A stretch of 14,945 bases of DNA from Serpentinimonas sp. (GTDB lineage Bacteria > Pseudomonadota > Gammaproteobacteria > Burkholderiales > Burkholderiaceae_C): the NCBI GenBank assembly GCA_025458665.1, contig JALOSG010000063.1:1-14945 (forward strand), written 5' to 3'. Positions 7,591-14,390 of the stretch are shown here, one piece after another. Within the stretch, counting starts at the first letter, position 1; every line of letters begins with the position of its first letter. Below the pieces are notes generated by a model that saw only the letters and a program-made list of their open reading frames with translations, did not search any database and was not told the DNA's origin. The translations under genes were made by a program, and so were the position numbers.

Positions 7591-7596
7591 AAGGAG
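7591..7596 (+). promoter_or_regulatory. accD ribosome binding site
   Basis: AAGGAG is a near-perfect Shine-Dalgarno sequence ten bases before the ATG at 7607. It is the strongest such site on the plus strand of this window, and it fixes the accD start. Confidence 0.7.
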
Positions 7597-7606
7597 CGTT
7601 GCGCCC

Positions 7607-8479
7607 ATGTCCTGGCTAGAGAAACTTCTGCCCCCCAAGATTTCCCCCACCGACCCCAGCGAACGCCGCAGCGTGCCCGAAGGGCTGTGGATCAAGTGCC
7701 CCAGCTGCGAAGCGGTGCTCTACAAGACCGATCTGGAGAAGAACCAGAACGTCTGCCCGCACTGCGCCCACCACCACCGAATCGGCGCGCGCGCCCGCCT
7801 CGACGCCTTCCTCGATGCCGAGGGCCGCTATGACGTAGGCCAGGAAGTGCTGCCCGTAGACCCGCTGAAGTTCAAGGACAGCCGCAAGTACCCCGAACGC
7901 CTGAAGGAAGCGCTGGAAACCACCGGCGAAACCGATGCCCTGGTGGTCATGGGCGGCTCGGTCATGAGCATCGAGCTGGTGGTGGCCTGTTTCGAATTCG
8001 ACTTCATGGGCGGCTCCATGGGCTCCGTGGTGGGCGAGCGTTTTGTGCGTGGCGTGGAAGCCGCCATAGAACAGAAGGTGCCTTTTGTGTGCTTCACCGC
8101 TACCGGTGGTGCGCGCATGCAGGAGGGCCTGCTCAGCCTCATGCAGATGGCCAAGACCAACGCCGCCCTCACCCGGCTGGCCAAGAAGGGCCTGCCCTAC
8201 ATCAGCGTACTGACCGACCCCACCATGGGCGGCGTGAGTGCGGGCTTTGCGTTTGTGGGCGATGTGGTGATTGCCGAGCCCAAGGCCCTGATTGGCTTTG
8301 CCGGGCCGCGCGTGATCGAGAACACCGTGCGCGTGAAGCTGCCGGAAGGCTTCCAGCGCGCCGAGTTCCTGCAAACCAAGGGCGCGGTGGATTTCATTTG
8401 CGACCGGCGCGAGCTGCGTGCCACCGTGGCCAATGTGCTGGCCATGCTGCAGCGCCAGAGCTCCGACGCCGTGGCGTGA
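7607..8479 (+). CDS. accD: Acetyl-CoA carboxylase carboxyltransferase subunit beta
   Basis: AccD, paired with AccA (not in this window), transfers the carboxyl group from carboxybiotin to acetyl-CoA, making malonyl-CoA for fatty acid synthesis. The 290-residue protein has the N-terminal four-cysteine zinc ribbon: Cys31 and Cys34 (KCPSC) and Cys50 and Cys53 (VCPHC). This zinc ribbon is also proposed to bind nucleic acid in E. coli. The crotonase-like carboxyltransferase core follows, with GGSMGSVVGERF, TATGGARMQEG, LTDPTMGGVSA and IGFAGPRVIE. The length is usual. A good AAGGAG precedes the ATG. It follows trpA by 75 bases, and its TGA stop overlaps the GTG of the next gene (GTGA). No oddities were seen in the coding sequence. 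Confidence 0.98.
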   Translation: MSWLEKLLPPKISPTDPSERRSVPEGLWIKCPSCEAVLYKTDLEKNQNVCPHCAHHHRIGARARLDAFLDAEGRYDVGQEVLPVDPLKFKDSRKYPERLKEALETTGETDALVVMGGSVMSIELVVACFEFDFMGGSMGSVVGERFVRGVEAAIEQKVPFVCFTATGGARMQEGLLSLMQMAKTNAALTRLAKKGLPYISVLTDPTMGGVSAGFAFVGDVVIAEPKALIGFAGPRVIENTVRVKLPEGFQRAEFLQTKGAVDFICDRRELRATVANVLAMLQRQSSDAVA

Positions 8480-9129
8480 CCGATTTCAACGCCCTGCCCC
8501 TGTTCCCGCTGGGTACCGTGCTGTTCCCGGGGGGCAGCCTGCCGCTGCAGATTTTCGAGGTGCGCTACCTCGACATGGTGCAGCGCTGCCACCGCGAAGG
8601 CACGCCCTTTGGGGTGGTCTGCCTGACCCAGGGCAGCGAAGTCATGCAGCGCGACCGCGATAGTGGCGAAGGCTTCCGCCCGGAAAGCTTCCACACTGTG
8701 GGCACGCTGGCGCAGATTGTGGAGTTCGACCAGCCTCAGCCGGGCTTGCTGGTCATTGCCACGCAGGGCACCGGGCGCTTCCGCATCAAGAGCAGCCAGC
8801 GGCTGAAGTACGGCCTCTGGGTGGCCGAGGCAGAGCCGGTGCCCGCCGACCCGGCCGTGGCCATTCCCGAAGAACTGGCGGGCATTGCCCAGGCGCTGCA
8901 CCAGTTGAACCAGCGCCTGCAGCAAGAACAGCCCGGCCTGATTGGCCCCTACCCCGACTACGCGCCCAGCGGCACCCCGTGGCAGGAGGCCGGCTGGGTG
9001 GCCAACCGCTGGGCGGAATTGCTGCCACTCCCGGTGGAAACCAAGCAGCAACTCCTGACGCTGGACAACCCCCTGCTTAGGCTCGAACTGGTCGGCGATG
9101 CCCTGGACCAGATGGGCATCGAGCACTGA
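8476..9129 (+). CDS. LON substrate-binding (PUA-like) domain protein
   Basis: The 217-residue protein consists almost wholly of a domain resembling the N-terminal substrate-binding domain of Lon protease. Its opening reads LPLFPLGTVLFPGGSLPLQI followed by FEVRY (about residues 7-31), and it has GTGRFRI in the middle. There is no AAA+ ATPase or Ser-Lys protease part, so it is a stand-alone LON-domain protein. Such proteins are widespread in proteobacteria but their job is not established. The GTG start overlaps the accD stop codon (GTGA), which gives the conserved LPLFPLG motif at its usual distance from the N-terminus. The frame is open well upstream inside accD, but that is a shadow. Its overlap with accD implies coupled translation. 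It ends four bases from the convergent nagZ stop. Confidence 0.88.
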   Translation: MTDFNALPLFPLGTVLFPGGSLPLQIFEVRYLDMVQRCHREGTPFGVVCLTQGSEVMQRDRDSGEGFRPESFHTVGTLAQIVEFDQPQPGLLVIATQGTGRFRIKSSQRLKYGLWVAEAEPVPADPAVAIPEELAGIAQALHQLNQRLQQEQPGLIGPYPDYAPSGTPWQEAGWVANRWAELLPLPVETKQQLLTLDNPLLRLELVGDALDQMGIEH

Positions 9130-9137
9130 CCGGTCAG
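9126..9137. other. Palindrome formed by two convergent stop codons
   Basis: CTGACCGGTCAG is a perfect 12-base palindrome. It contains the TGA of the LON-domain gene (9127-9129) and the TGA of nagZ on the opposite strand (9134-9136), with only CCGG between them. There is no space for a bidirectional intrinsic terminator between the two operons. Confidence 0.6.
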
Positions 9138-10246
9138 GGCAGCAAGCTCAGCGCGTGCATGTAGCGCGCGTCCACCATCAGGTCGTCCCAAGGCATGGCC
9201 GGCGCCTGCGGCAGCAGGCTGTGGCGGCGTTGCTCGCTGGCGGGGCTGGGCGTCCAGCGGCCCTTGATCTGTGCCTCGCTCAGGCCCTCAATCAAGTCAT
9301 CGATAGGCTGGCCCAGACCTGCGGCGGCCTCGGACTGGTTGCACAGCAGCACCATGTCGCAGCCTGCCTCCAGCGCAGCCACAGCGGCTTCCGTGTAGCT
9401 CACCTCGCGCCCATCGATCTGGCGGGCACCCGCCATGCTCAGGTCGTCGCTGAATATGGCGCCCTGGAACTGCAGGCGGCGGCGCAGGATGTCTTCCAGC
9501 CACTTGCGCGAAAAGCCCGCGGGCCGTGCATCCACCTTGGGGTAGATCACGTGGGCGGGCATGACGCTGGTCAGGCTGCTGCTGAGCCAGCCGTAGGGCG
9601 CAGCGTCGTCCGCCAGAATGGTTTTGAGGCTGCGCTTGTCCACCGGAATGTCCACGTGCGAATCGGCCTTCACGAAGCCGTGCCCTGGGAAATGCTTGCC
9701 GCAGTTGGCCATGCCGCTTTGCAGCAGGCCCGTCATGAGGGCGTTGGCCAGCAGCGTGACCACGGCGGGGTCGCGGGCAAAGGCGCGGTCGCCAATGACG
9801 CCGCTGCCCCCGTGGTCCAGGTCCAGAACCGGGGTGAAACTCAGGTCTACGCCGCAGGCGCGCAGTTCGGCGCCGAGCACGAAGCCGGCGGCGGTGGCGG
9901 CGTCGCAGGCGTGCAGGGCGGCGCTGGCCTCGTGGGTGGAATGGCTGGCTGCCTGGCCGCGCTGGCGGGCTGCGAACCATTTTTCACCCAGCACGCGCAT
10001 GGGCGGCAGGTGGGTGAAGCCATCGGTCTTGAAGCGCTGCACGCGGCCGCCCTCGTGGTCCACGGCAATGAGCAGGTCGGGGCGCACGCGCTTGATCTGC
10101 TGGCACAGCTGGGTGAGTTGCGCGCGGTTGTCCCAGTTGCGCGCGAACAGGATGATGCCGCCCACCAGCGGGTGCGAAAGGCGCTGGCGGTCGGTTTTGC
10201 TGAGGGTCGTACCCAGCACGTCGATGATGAGGGGGGCGTGTTGCAT
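9134..10246 (-). CDS. nagZ: Beta-N-acetylhexosaminidase NagZ (GH3)
   Basis: NagZ is a cytoplasmic family 3 glycosidase that removes GlcNAc from GlcNAc-anhydroMurNAc peptides in peptidoglycan recycling. In some Gram-negatives this feeds AmpC induction. The 370-residue protein starts MQHAPLIIDVLGTTL. It contains AVDHEGGRVQRF (61-72), the signature KHFPGHG (184-190), the ADSH dyad with His197 that acts as acid/base in NagZ, and FSDDLSM (265-271), which holds the nucleophilic aspartate. The length is a little above the E. coli enzyme (341) but normal for betaproteobacteria. The ATG at 10246 overlaps the acpS stop (TGATG), so it is the last gene of the minus-strand operon. It ends in TGA at 9136-9134. 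Confidence 0.97.
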   Translation of the reverse strand: MQHAPLIIDVLGTTLSKTDRQRLSHPLVGGIILFARNWDNRAQLTQLCQQIKRVRPDLLIAVDHEGGRVQRFKTDGFTHLPPMRVLGEKWFAARQRGQAASHSTHEASAALHACDAATAAGFVLGAELRACGVDLSFTPVLDLDHGGSGVIGDRAFARDPAVVTLLANALMTGLLQSGMANCGKHFPGHGFVKADSHVDIPVDKRSLKTILADDAAPYGWLSSSLTSVMPAHVIYPKVDARPAGFSRKWLEDILRRRLQFQGAIFSDDLSMAGARQIDGREVSYTEAAVAALEAGCDMVLLCNQSEAAAGLGQPIDDLIEGLSEAQIKGRWTPSPASEQRRHSLLPQAPAMPWDDLMVDARYMHALSLLP

Positions 10247-10647
10247 CAGGCTTGTTTCTCCACCACCACAAAGCTGGCGGCATAGTCGGTTTCATCGGTC
10301 AGGCTCACGTGGGCCTGCAGCCCACGTTCGGCAAACCACGTGTGCAGGCCCCGGTGCAGCACCAGCACCGGCTGCCCGGTGGGCAGGTGGCCCACCTCGC
10401 AATCGCGCCAGGTCATGGGCATGCGCATGCCCAGCCCTATGGCCTTGCTGAAGGCTTCTTTGGCCGAAAAACGGGTGGCCAGAAAGCGCACGCCGCGTTC
10501 CGGCCAGCGGGCGCTGCGCACCTTCCAGGTGGCGAATTCGGCGTCGCTCAGGATCTTGTGGGCAAAGCGGTCGCCGTGGCGGTCCAGGCTGGCGCGTATG
10601 CGGCGTACGTCGCAAATATCGGTGCCTATGCCGAAAATGCTGCCCAT
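10246..10647 (-). CDS. acpS: Holo-[acyl-carrier-protein] synthase
   Basis: AcpS moves the 4'-phosphopantetheine arm from CoA to a serine of apo-ACP, which switches on fatty acid synthesis. From ATG 10647 the protein has 133 residues, the usual size. The metal-binding aspartate is Asp10 in FGIGTDICDVRRI, and the second conserved acidic residue is Glu64 in RFSAKEAFSKAIG. This start is preferred over a GTG/ATG-like codon 14 residues further upstream because it gives the standard opening MGSIFGIGTD and has GGAG six bases ahead. The gap from the pdxJ stop is 17 bases, and the stop codon overlaps the nagZ ATG. The pdxJ-acpS pairing is conserved as in E. coli. Confidence 0.95.
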   Translation of the reverse strand: MGSIFGIGTDICDVRRIRASLDRHGDRFAHKILSDAEFATWKVRSARWPERGVRFLATRFSAKEAFSKAIGLGMRMPMTWRDCEVGHLPTGQPVLVLHRGLHTWFAERGLQAHVSLTDETDYAASFVVVEKQA

Positions 10648-10664
10648 GAGCGACTCCGCCGGCC

Positions 10665-11435
10665 TCAGCGCGCTGCGGCCGCGATGCAAGCCAGATAGGC
10701 CTTCACCGTGGCCTCGTAGCCCAGTTCCAGCGCATCGGCCAGCAGGGCGTGGCCTATGGATACCTCGCTCACGCCGGGCACTTCCCGCAGAAACGGCGTG
10801 AGGTTGTCGCGGTTCAGGTCGTGGCCGGCGTTCACGGCCAGCCCGGCCGCCAGTGCGGCCTGCGCAGCGCTGCGGTAGCGCGCCAGTTGCGCCGGCCCAT
10901 CGGGGTGGCCCCAGGCGGCGGCGTAGGGTTCGGTGTACAGCTCCACCCGCTCCGCGCCAGTGGCACGCGCCGCGGGCATGGCGGCGGGCTCGGGGTCCAT
11001 GAACAGGCTCACGCGGGCGCCCAGCGCCTGGGACTGCGCCACCAGCGGCGCCAGCGTGGCGTGGTCGGCCGGGAAAGCCCAGCCGTGGTCGCTGGTGAAC
11101 TGGCCTTCGCTGTCGGGCACGAAGGTGAGCTGGTGCAGCGGCAGGCCCAGCGCATGCAGCTCTTCGGCCAGCGGCATGAGGTTGTGCAGCGGGTTGCCTT
11201 CCACGTTGAACTCGCGGTCGGGCCAGTCCTGCATCAGTTCGGCCAGCTCGAACACGTCGTGCCGGCGTATGTGGCGCTCATCGGGCCGGGGGTGCACGGT
11301 GATGCCCTGTGCGCCGGCCTTGAGGCACAGCTCGGCGGCGCGTGTCACGCTGGGTATGCCCAGATGGCGGGTGTTGCGCACTAGCGCCACCTTGTTCACG
11401 TTGACCGACAGCGCGGTGCGGGGGTGTTGCGACAT
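10665..11435 (-). CDS. pdxJ: Pyridoxine 5'-phosphate synthase
   Basis: PdxJ condenses 1-deoxy-D-xylulose 5-phosphate with 3-amino-2-oxopropyl phosphate to form pyridoxine 5'-phosphate, the last ring-forming step of the DXP-dependent B6 pathway. From ATG 11435 the protein has 256 residues. It has the family blocks LSVNVNKVALVRNTR (9-23), GITVHPRPDERH (44-55, with His48), FNVEGNP with Glu79, and NAGHDLN with His205. The N-terminal block carries NVNK where E. coli PdxJ has NIDH; this K variant is known in other branches. A longer frame runs upstream to 11777 but overlaps recO in another phase and is spurious. There is no clear Shine-Dalgarno sequence before the ATG, which lies 25 bases after recO, so coupling to recO is likely. 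Confidence 0.95.
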   Translation of the reverse strand: MSQHPRTALSVNVNKVALVRNTRHLGIPSVTRAAELCLKAGAQGITVHPRPDERHIRRHDVFELAELMQDWPDREFNVEGNPLHNLMPLAEELHALGLPLHQLTFVPDSEGQFTSDHGWAFPADHATLAPLVAQSQALGARVSLFMDPEPAAMPAARATGAERVELYTEPYAAAWGHPDGPAQLARYRSAAQAALAAGLAVNAGHDLNRDNLTPFLREVPGVSEVSIGHALLADALELGYEATVKAYLACIAAAAR

Positions 11436-11460
11436 GGGAGAAAAGCGTTGGACGAGCCAC

Positions 11461-13176
11461 TCAGGCCTGGGGGGCGGACTGGGGGGCGGGTTGGGGCGTG
11501 AGGCGCTGCACCTCCAGCATGAGCTGGCGGGTACGGAACACCTGCACCCCGCCATGGTAGTGCAACAGCGTGCGCAACTGGTTGCGCAGGGCGTTCCCCG
11601 GAACACCCTCCTGCACCAGTGCGCCGCACACGGCCAGCAGGGCCGTGAAGCTCTCGGGACTGTCCAGCGCCTGCTGCAGTGCTTGCCAGTCGTGTCCGGA
11701 CAAGCCGGACCCCGCTGCGGTCCCAGACTGGGTGAGCAGCCCGGCTTCCGGAACGAGGCGGTAACTGCGCGCCGCATCGAGCGGGGTCAGGCTGCTGCCC
11801 TCCTCGCTCAGCAGGGGCAGAAAACCGGCATCGCGCAGCAGCAGCAGCTCGAAGGCGCGCAGGACTGCAGCCTGAGGCACAACATCTTGCGCCAGGGTGG
11901 CCACAGCCTGCGCGTAATGGTCAAACAGGTGCGGGTGCGGATCGTCGCGCGCCAGCAGTTTCAGGAGCAGTTCATTGAGGTAGTAGCCGGCCAGCAGGGC
12001 TTCGCCCGCTGGCATCACATGGCCACCCTCCCACTGGGCCGTTTTCAGGGTACGCACCTCGGCGTCGCCCCCCCAACCCAGGCGCAGGGGCTGCAGCGGC
12101 AGCAGCACCGGGCGGAACTGGGAGCTGGGCCGCTTCACGCCTTTGGCCATGAGCGCCAGGCGGCCGTGGTGGCGACTGAAAATTTCCAGGATCAGGCTGG
12201 CTTCGCTCCAGGGGTACTGGTGCAGCACAAAGGCAGGTTCGTCCTGGGTGCGGCTTTGCTTCGGGGTGGGCATGGCGGCGCGCCCAGCGCTCACCAGAAA
12301 CACCTTGCCGCCCCACAGGCGTTCCAGTTCCATGCGGGCTTCGGTGCCTATGCGCTTGAGCTTCTCGCCCCCGTCCCCAATCACCATGCCCTTGTGGCCA
12401 TCGCGCTCCACCACAATGGTGGCGGCAATGCGGCGCAGCTTGCCCTCTTCCTCGAATTTGTCGATGACCACGGTAGAGGTGTAGGGCAGCTCGTCGCCCG
12501 TCAGGCGGAACAGCTTCTCGCGCACCATCTCGGCCGCCATGAAGCGTTCGGTGCGGTCGGTCAGGTCATCGGCGTCGTACATCCACGGCTGGGCGGGCAG
12601 GTACTTTTCGCAAATGGCAAAGAAGCGCTGCACGTCCTTCGCGTTCTTGGCCGACATGGGCACGAACTCGGCGAACGGGTGGCGCTCCTGCATGCTGCGC
12701 AGCCAAGGCGCCAGCTCACCGCGCCGGTGCACCAGATCGAGCTTGTTGGCCAGCAGAATGACCGGCACATTCTGCGGCAGCAGGGACAGCACCTTGGCAT
12801 CGGCGAGGTTGAAGTTGCCCGCCTCCACCACGAACACGATCACGTCCACATCGGACACCGCGCCCAGCACCGTCTTGTTCAGGGAACGGTTGAGGGCATT
12901 GCCGTGGCGGGTCTGGAAGCCCGGCGTGTCCACGAACACGAACTGGGTCTGGTCCAGGGTGCGCACGCCCGTGATGCGGTGGCGCGTGGTTTGGGCCTTG
13001 CGCGAGGTGATGCTGATTTTCTGCCCCACCAGCGCATTGAGCAGGGTGGACTTGCCCACGTTGGGTTTGCCCACGATGGCCACAAAGCCGCAGCGCTGTT
13101 CGGAGGGCGAAGACGGCACGGACTCGGCCTGTGCCGGGCTTTCGGGAGCGTCCGGGGTGGGTGGTGGGGTGGTCAT
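11461..13176 (-). CDS. Era GTPase fused in frame to DNA repair protein RecO
   Basis: One uninterrupted frame of 571 codons joins two normally separate neighbours. Residues 1-28 are a Pro/Ser-rich lead. Residues 30-294 are Era, a GTPase for 30S ribosome maturation: G1 GKPNVGKS (36-43), G3 DTPG (83-86), G4 NKLD (144-147), G5 MSAK, and the KH helix VIGDGGEKLKRI (265-276). After KVFL (291-294) the usual Era ending (a V-K-V-K-SGWAD type tail) is absent. RecO follows from about Met302 or Asp312 (DEPAFVLHQYPWSE) to a PQ-rich end at 571. RecO is an OB-fold recombination mediator of the RecFOR pathway. RecO could also initiate at ATG 12273 (270 residues). The start is uncertain: GTG 13209 would add 11 residues. 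No remnant of the missing tail is seen in the other two frames, so a simple frameshift does not explain the join. Confidence 0.9.
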   Translation of the reverse strand: MTTPPPTPDAPESPAQAESVPSSPSEQRCGFVAIVGKPNVGKSTLLNALVGQKISITSRKAQTTRHRITGVRTLDQTQFVFVDTPGFQTRHGNALNRSLNKTVLGAVSDVDVIVFVVEAGNFNLADAKVLSLLPQNVPVILLANKLDLVHRRGELAPWLRSMQERHPFAEFVPMSAKNAKDVQRFFAICEKYLPAQPWMYDADDLTDRTERFMAAEMVREKLFRLTGDELPYTSTVVIDKFEEEGKLRRIAATIVVERDGHKGMVIGDGGEKLKRIGTEARMELERLWGGKVFLVSAGRAAMPTPKQSRTQDEPAFVLHQYPWSEASLILEIFSRHHGRLALMAKGVKRPSSQFRPVLLPLQPLRLGWGGDAEVRTLKTAQWEGGHVMPAGEALLAGYYLNELLLKLLARDDPHPHLFDHYAQAVATLAQDVVPQAAVLRAFELLLLRDAGFLPLLSEEGSSLTPLDAARSYRLVPEAGLLTQSGTAAGSGLSGHDWQALQQALDSPESFTALLAVCGALVQEGVPGNALRNQLRTLLHYHGGVQVFRTRQLMLEVQRLTPQPAPQSAPQA

Positions 13177-13213
13177 TGGAGATTCATGTGAGCTTCGTGT
13201 GGGATTCACGGTT

Positions 13214-13897
13214 TCAGGGCTTCCGGGCCTTGAGCTGGTTCAGCATGGCTGCCGCGGCAGCCTGCTCGGCGGCACGCCGGGTGGGGCCGCTGCCCGAGGC
13301 GCTCAGTTGCCATTCGGCCACTTCGCACACCACATCGAAGGTCTGGCGGTGGGCTTCGCCGCGCGTGTGTGCCACCCGGTAGGCGGGCAATTGCATTTTG
13401 CGGCCCTGCAGCCATTCCTGCAAAGCGGTTTTGGGGTCTTTGCCCAGCGCATCCACGCCAGCCCCCAGCGGCACATCCTTGAAGAGACGTCTTACCAGAG
13501 AGGCAGCGGTATCGAAGCCTGCGTCGAGGAACACTGCGCCAATCAGGGCTTCCAGCGCATCGGCCAGGATGGACGGGCGCTGCGGTCCGCCAGATCGAAC
13601 CTCTCCCTCCCCCAGCCGCAGCACGCGGGGCAGGCCCAGCCGCAGCGCATGCTCATAAAGGGAGTCCTGCTTCACCAGGTGGGAACGGATACGGGAAAGG
13701 TCGCCCTCGGGCAAGTCCAGCAATTTCTCGTAGAGCAGACCCGAGATGGCCAGACTCAGCACCGAATCGCCCAGAAACTCCAGGCGCTCGTTGTGGTCTG
13801 CAGAAAAGCTGCGGTGGGTCAGGGCCTGCTGCAGCAGGGCGGGGTTGGCAAACGCATGCCCCAGGCGCTCCTGCAGCGCCAGCAATTCAGCGTTCAA
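13214..13897 (-). CDS. rnc: Ribonuclease III
   Basis: RNase III cuts double-stranded RNA, processing the rRNA precursor and some mRNAs. The 227-residue product has the signature NERLEFLGDSVL (36-47). Metal-binding residues sit at Glu40, Asp44, Asp113 and Glu116, matching E. coli Glu41, Asp45, Asp114 and Glu117. A double-stranded RNA binding domain spans about 153-224, ending in RRAAEQAAAAAMLNQL. The start appears to be TTG at 13897, with GGAG about 11 bases before it. No ATG lies upstream before the conserved fold, and the predicted opening NAELLALQERLGHAF fits the family. It is 78 bases after the DUF4845 gene, and its stop is 37 bases from the preferred era start (4 bases from the alternative GTG). 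The rnc-era-recO order is widely conserved. Confidence 0.95.
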   Translation of the reverse strand: MNAELLALQERLGHAFANPALLQQALTHRSFSADHNERLEFLGDSVLSLAISGLLYEKLLDLPEGDLSRIRSHLVKQDSLYEHALRLGLPRVLRLGEGEVRSGGPQRPSILADALEALIGAVFLDAGFDTAASLVRRLFKDVPLGAGVDALGKDPKTALQEWLQGRKMQLPAYRVAHTRGEAHRQTFDVVCEVAEWQLSASGSGPTRRAAEQAAAAAMLNQLKARKP

Positions 13898-13948
13898 ATG
13901 CTCAGAAGCTCCGGGGTGATGGGGCAGAAAAGTCAGCGGGGAATACAG

Positions 13949-13972
13949 TGGAAAAAGCCCAGGACCTGGTCA
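13949..13972 (-). terminator. Weak hairpin followed by a T run between the DUF4845 gene and rnc
   Basis: Read on the minus strand, CCAGG-T-CCTGG is followed by GCTTTTT just after the DUF4845 stop codon. The stem is short (four to five pairs with a very small loop), so at best this is a weak intrinsic terminator or attenuator that lowers readthrough into rnc. This is a low-confidence call. Confidence 0.2.
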
Positions 13973-13975
13973 CGC

Positions 13976-14329
13976 TCAGCGGGCCGGCGTCCGGCTGCTG
14001 CCGTTGTAGCGCATGAGCAGGTAGGCCGGGCCGAACAGAGGGATTTCACGCTCGTACTCGAACTCCACGATGACGCGGTCGTTTTCCTTGCCCACAATGA
14101 GATCCCGTCCTGAAATGGACTTGATGTTGTCGATGGCTGCAGCGCGGTCAAAGATCGCCCGGACTTCGGCGACGGTGTTGCCCTCTGCGGCCCGGGTAGC
14201 CGCCTTGGAAATGGACTGGTACTCCACCAGCGTAGGTACCACCTGGGCCGCGATCACCCCGATACAGGCAACCAGCACACCCACCACCACCAGACCGACA
14301 AAGGTGACCCCGCGTTGACGTTGTTTCAT
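13976..14329 (-). CDS. DUF4845 family small membrane protein
   Basis: The 117-residue protein has one N-terminal transmembrane helix (about residues 7-27, GVTFVGLVVVGVLVACIG), followed by a soluble part of about 90 residues ending in a predicted strand-rich region (DRVIVEFEYEREIPLFGP). This matches the DUF4845 family, usually found between lepB and rnc in betaproteobacteria and some gammaproteobacteria, with no established function. The opening MKQRQRGVTFVGL resembles a type IV pilin-like leader: basic residues, then Gly, then a hydrophobic helix. However, it lacks the Glu at position 5 of the mature pilin, so prepilin processing is doubtful. ATG 14329 is preferred because GGAG lies seven bases before it. 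A longer start at 14371 would overlap an inverted repeat. It follows lepB by 60 bases. Confidence 0.85.
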   Translation of the reverse strand: MKQRQRGVTFVGLVVVGVLVACIGVIAAQVVPTLVEYQSISKAATRAAEGNTVAEVRAIFDRAAAIDNIKSISGRDLIVGKENDRVIVEFEYEREIPLFGPAYLLMRYNGSSRTPAR

Positions 14330-14346
14330 CCCAAGACTCCGTTTGT

Positions 14347-14390
14347 AGCGAATTTTGGGTATCTTAAACAAAGCTGAGGGGAAATTCGCT
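14347..14390 (-). promoter_or_regulatory. Nine-base inverted repeat in the lepB-DUF4845 gap
   Basis: AGCGAATTT (14347-14355) and AAATTCGCT (14382-14390) are perfect inverted copies separated by 26 bases in an AT-rich patch. One arm includes the first base of the lepB stop codon. The RNA could form a long-loop hairpin. No T tract follows. It may be an operator or an mRNA processing site; RNase III is encoded one gene downstream. Confidence 0.4.

Noticed and set aside
8089..8475. Upstream extension of the LON-domain frame into accD
   Set aside because: It is accD read in another frame. The LON motif starts six residues after the GTG at 8476.
9098..10285. A 395-codon plus-strand open frame opposite nagZ
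   Set aside because: NagZ on the minus strand carries all catalytic motifs; the plus-strand translation has none.
11436..11777. Upstream extension of the pdxJ frame into recO
   Set aside because: It is Cys/Arg/Pro-rich and unrelated to PdxJ; the ATG at 11435 gives the family N-terminus.
10933..13191. A 752-codon open frame on the plus strand across pdxJ, recO and era
   Set aside because: It is Gln/His/Gly-rich low-information sequence spanning three well-identified minus-strand genes. It is a composition artefact.
12539..14113. A 524-codon open frame on the plus strand across rnc and era
   Set aside because: It crosses several conserved minus-strand genes and shows no family motif; it is a shadow frame.
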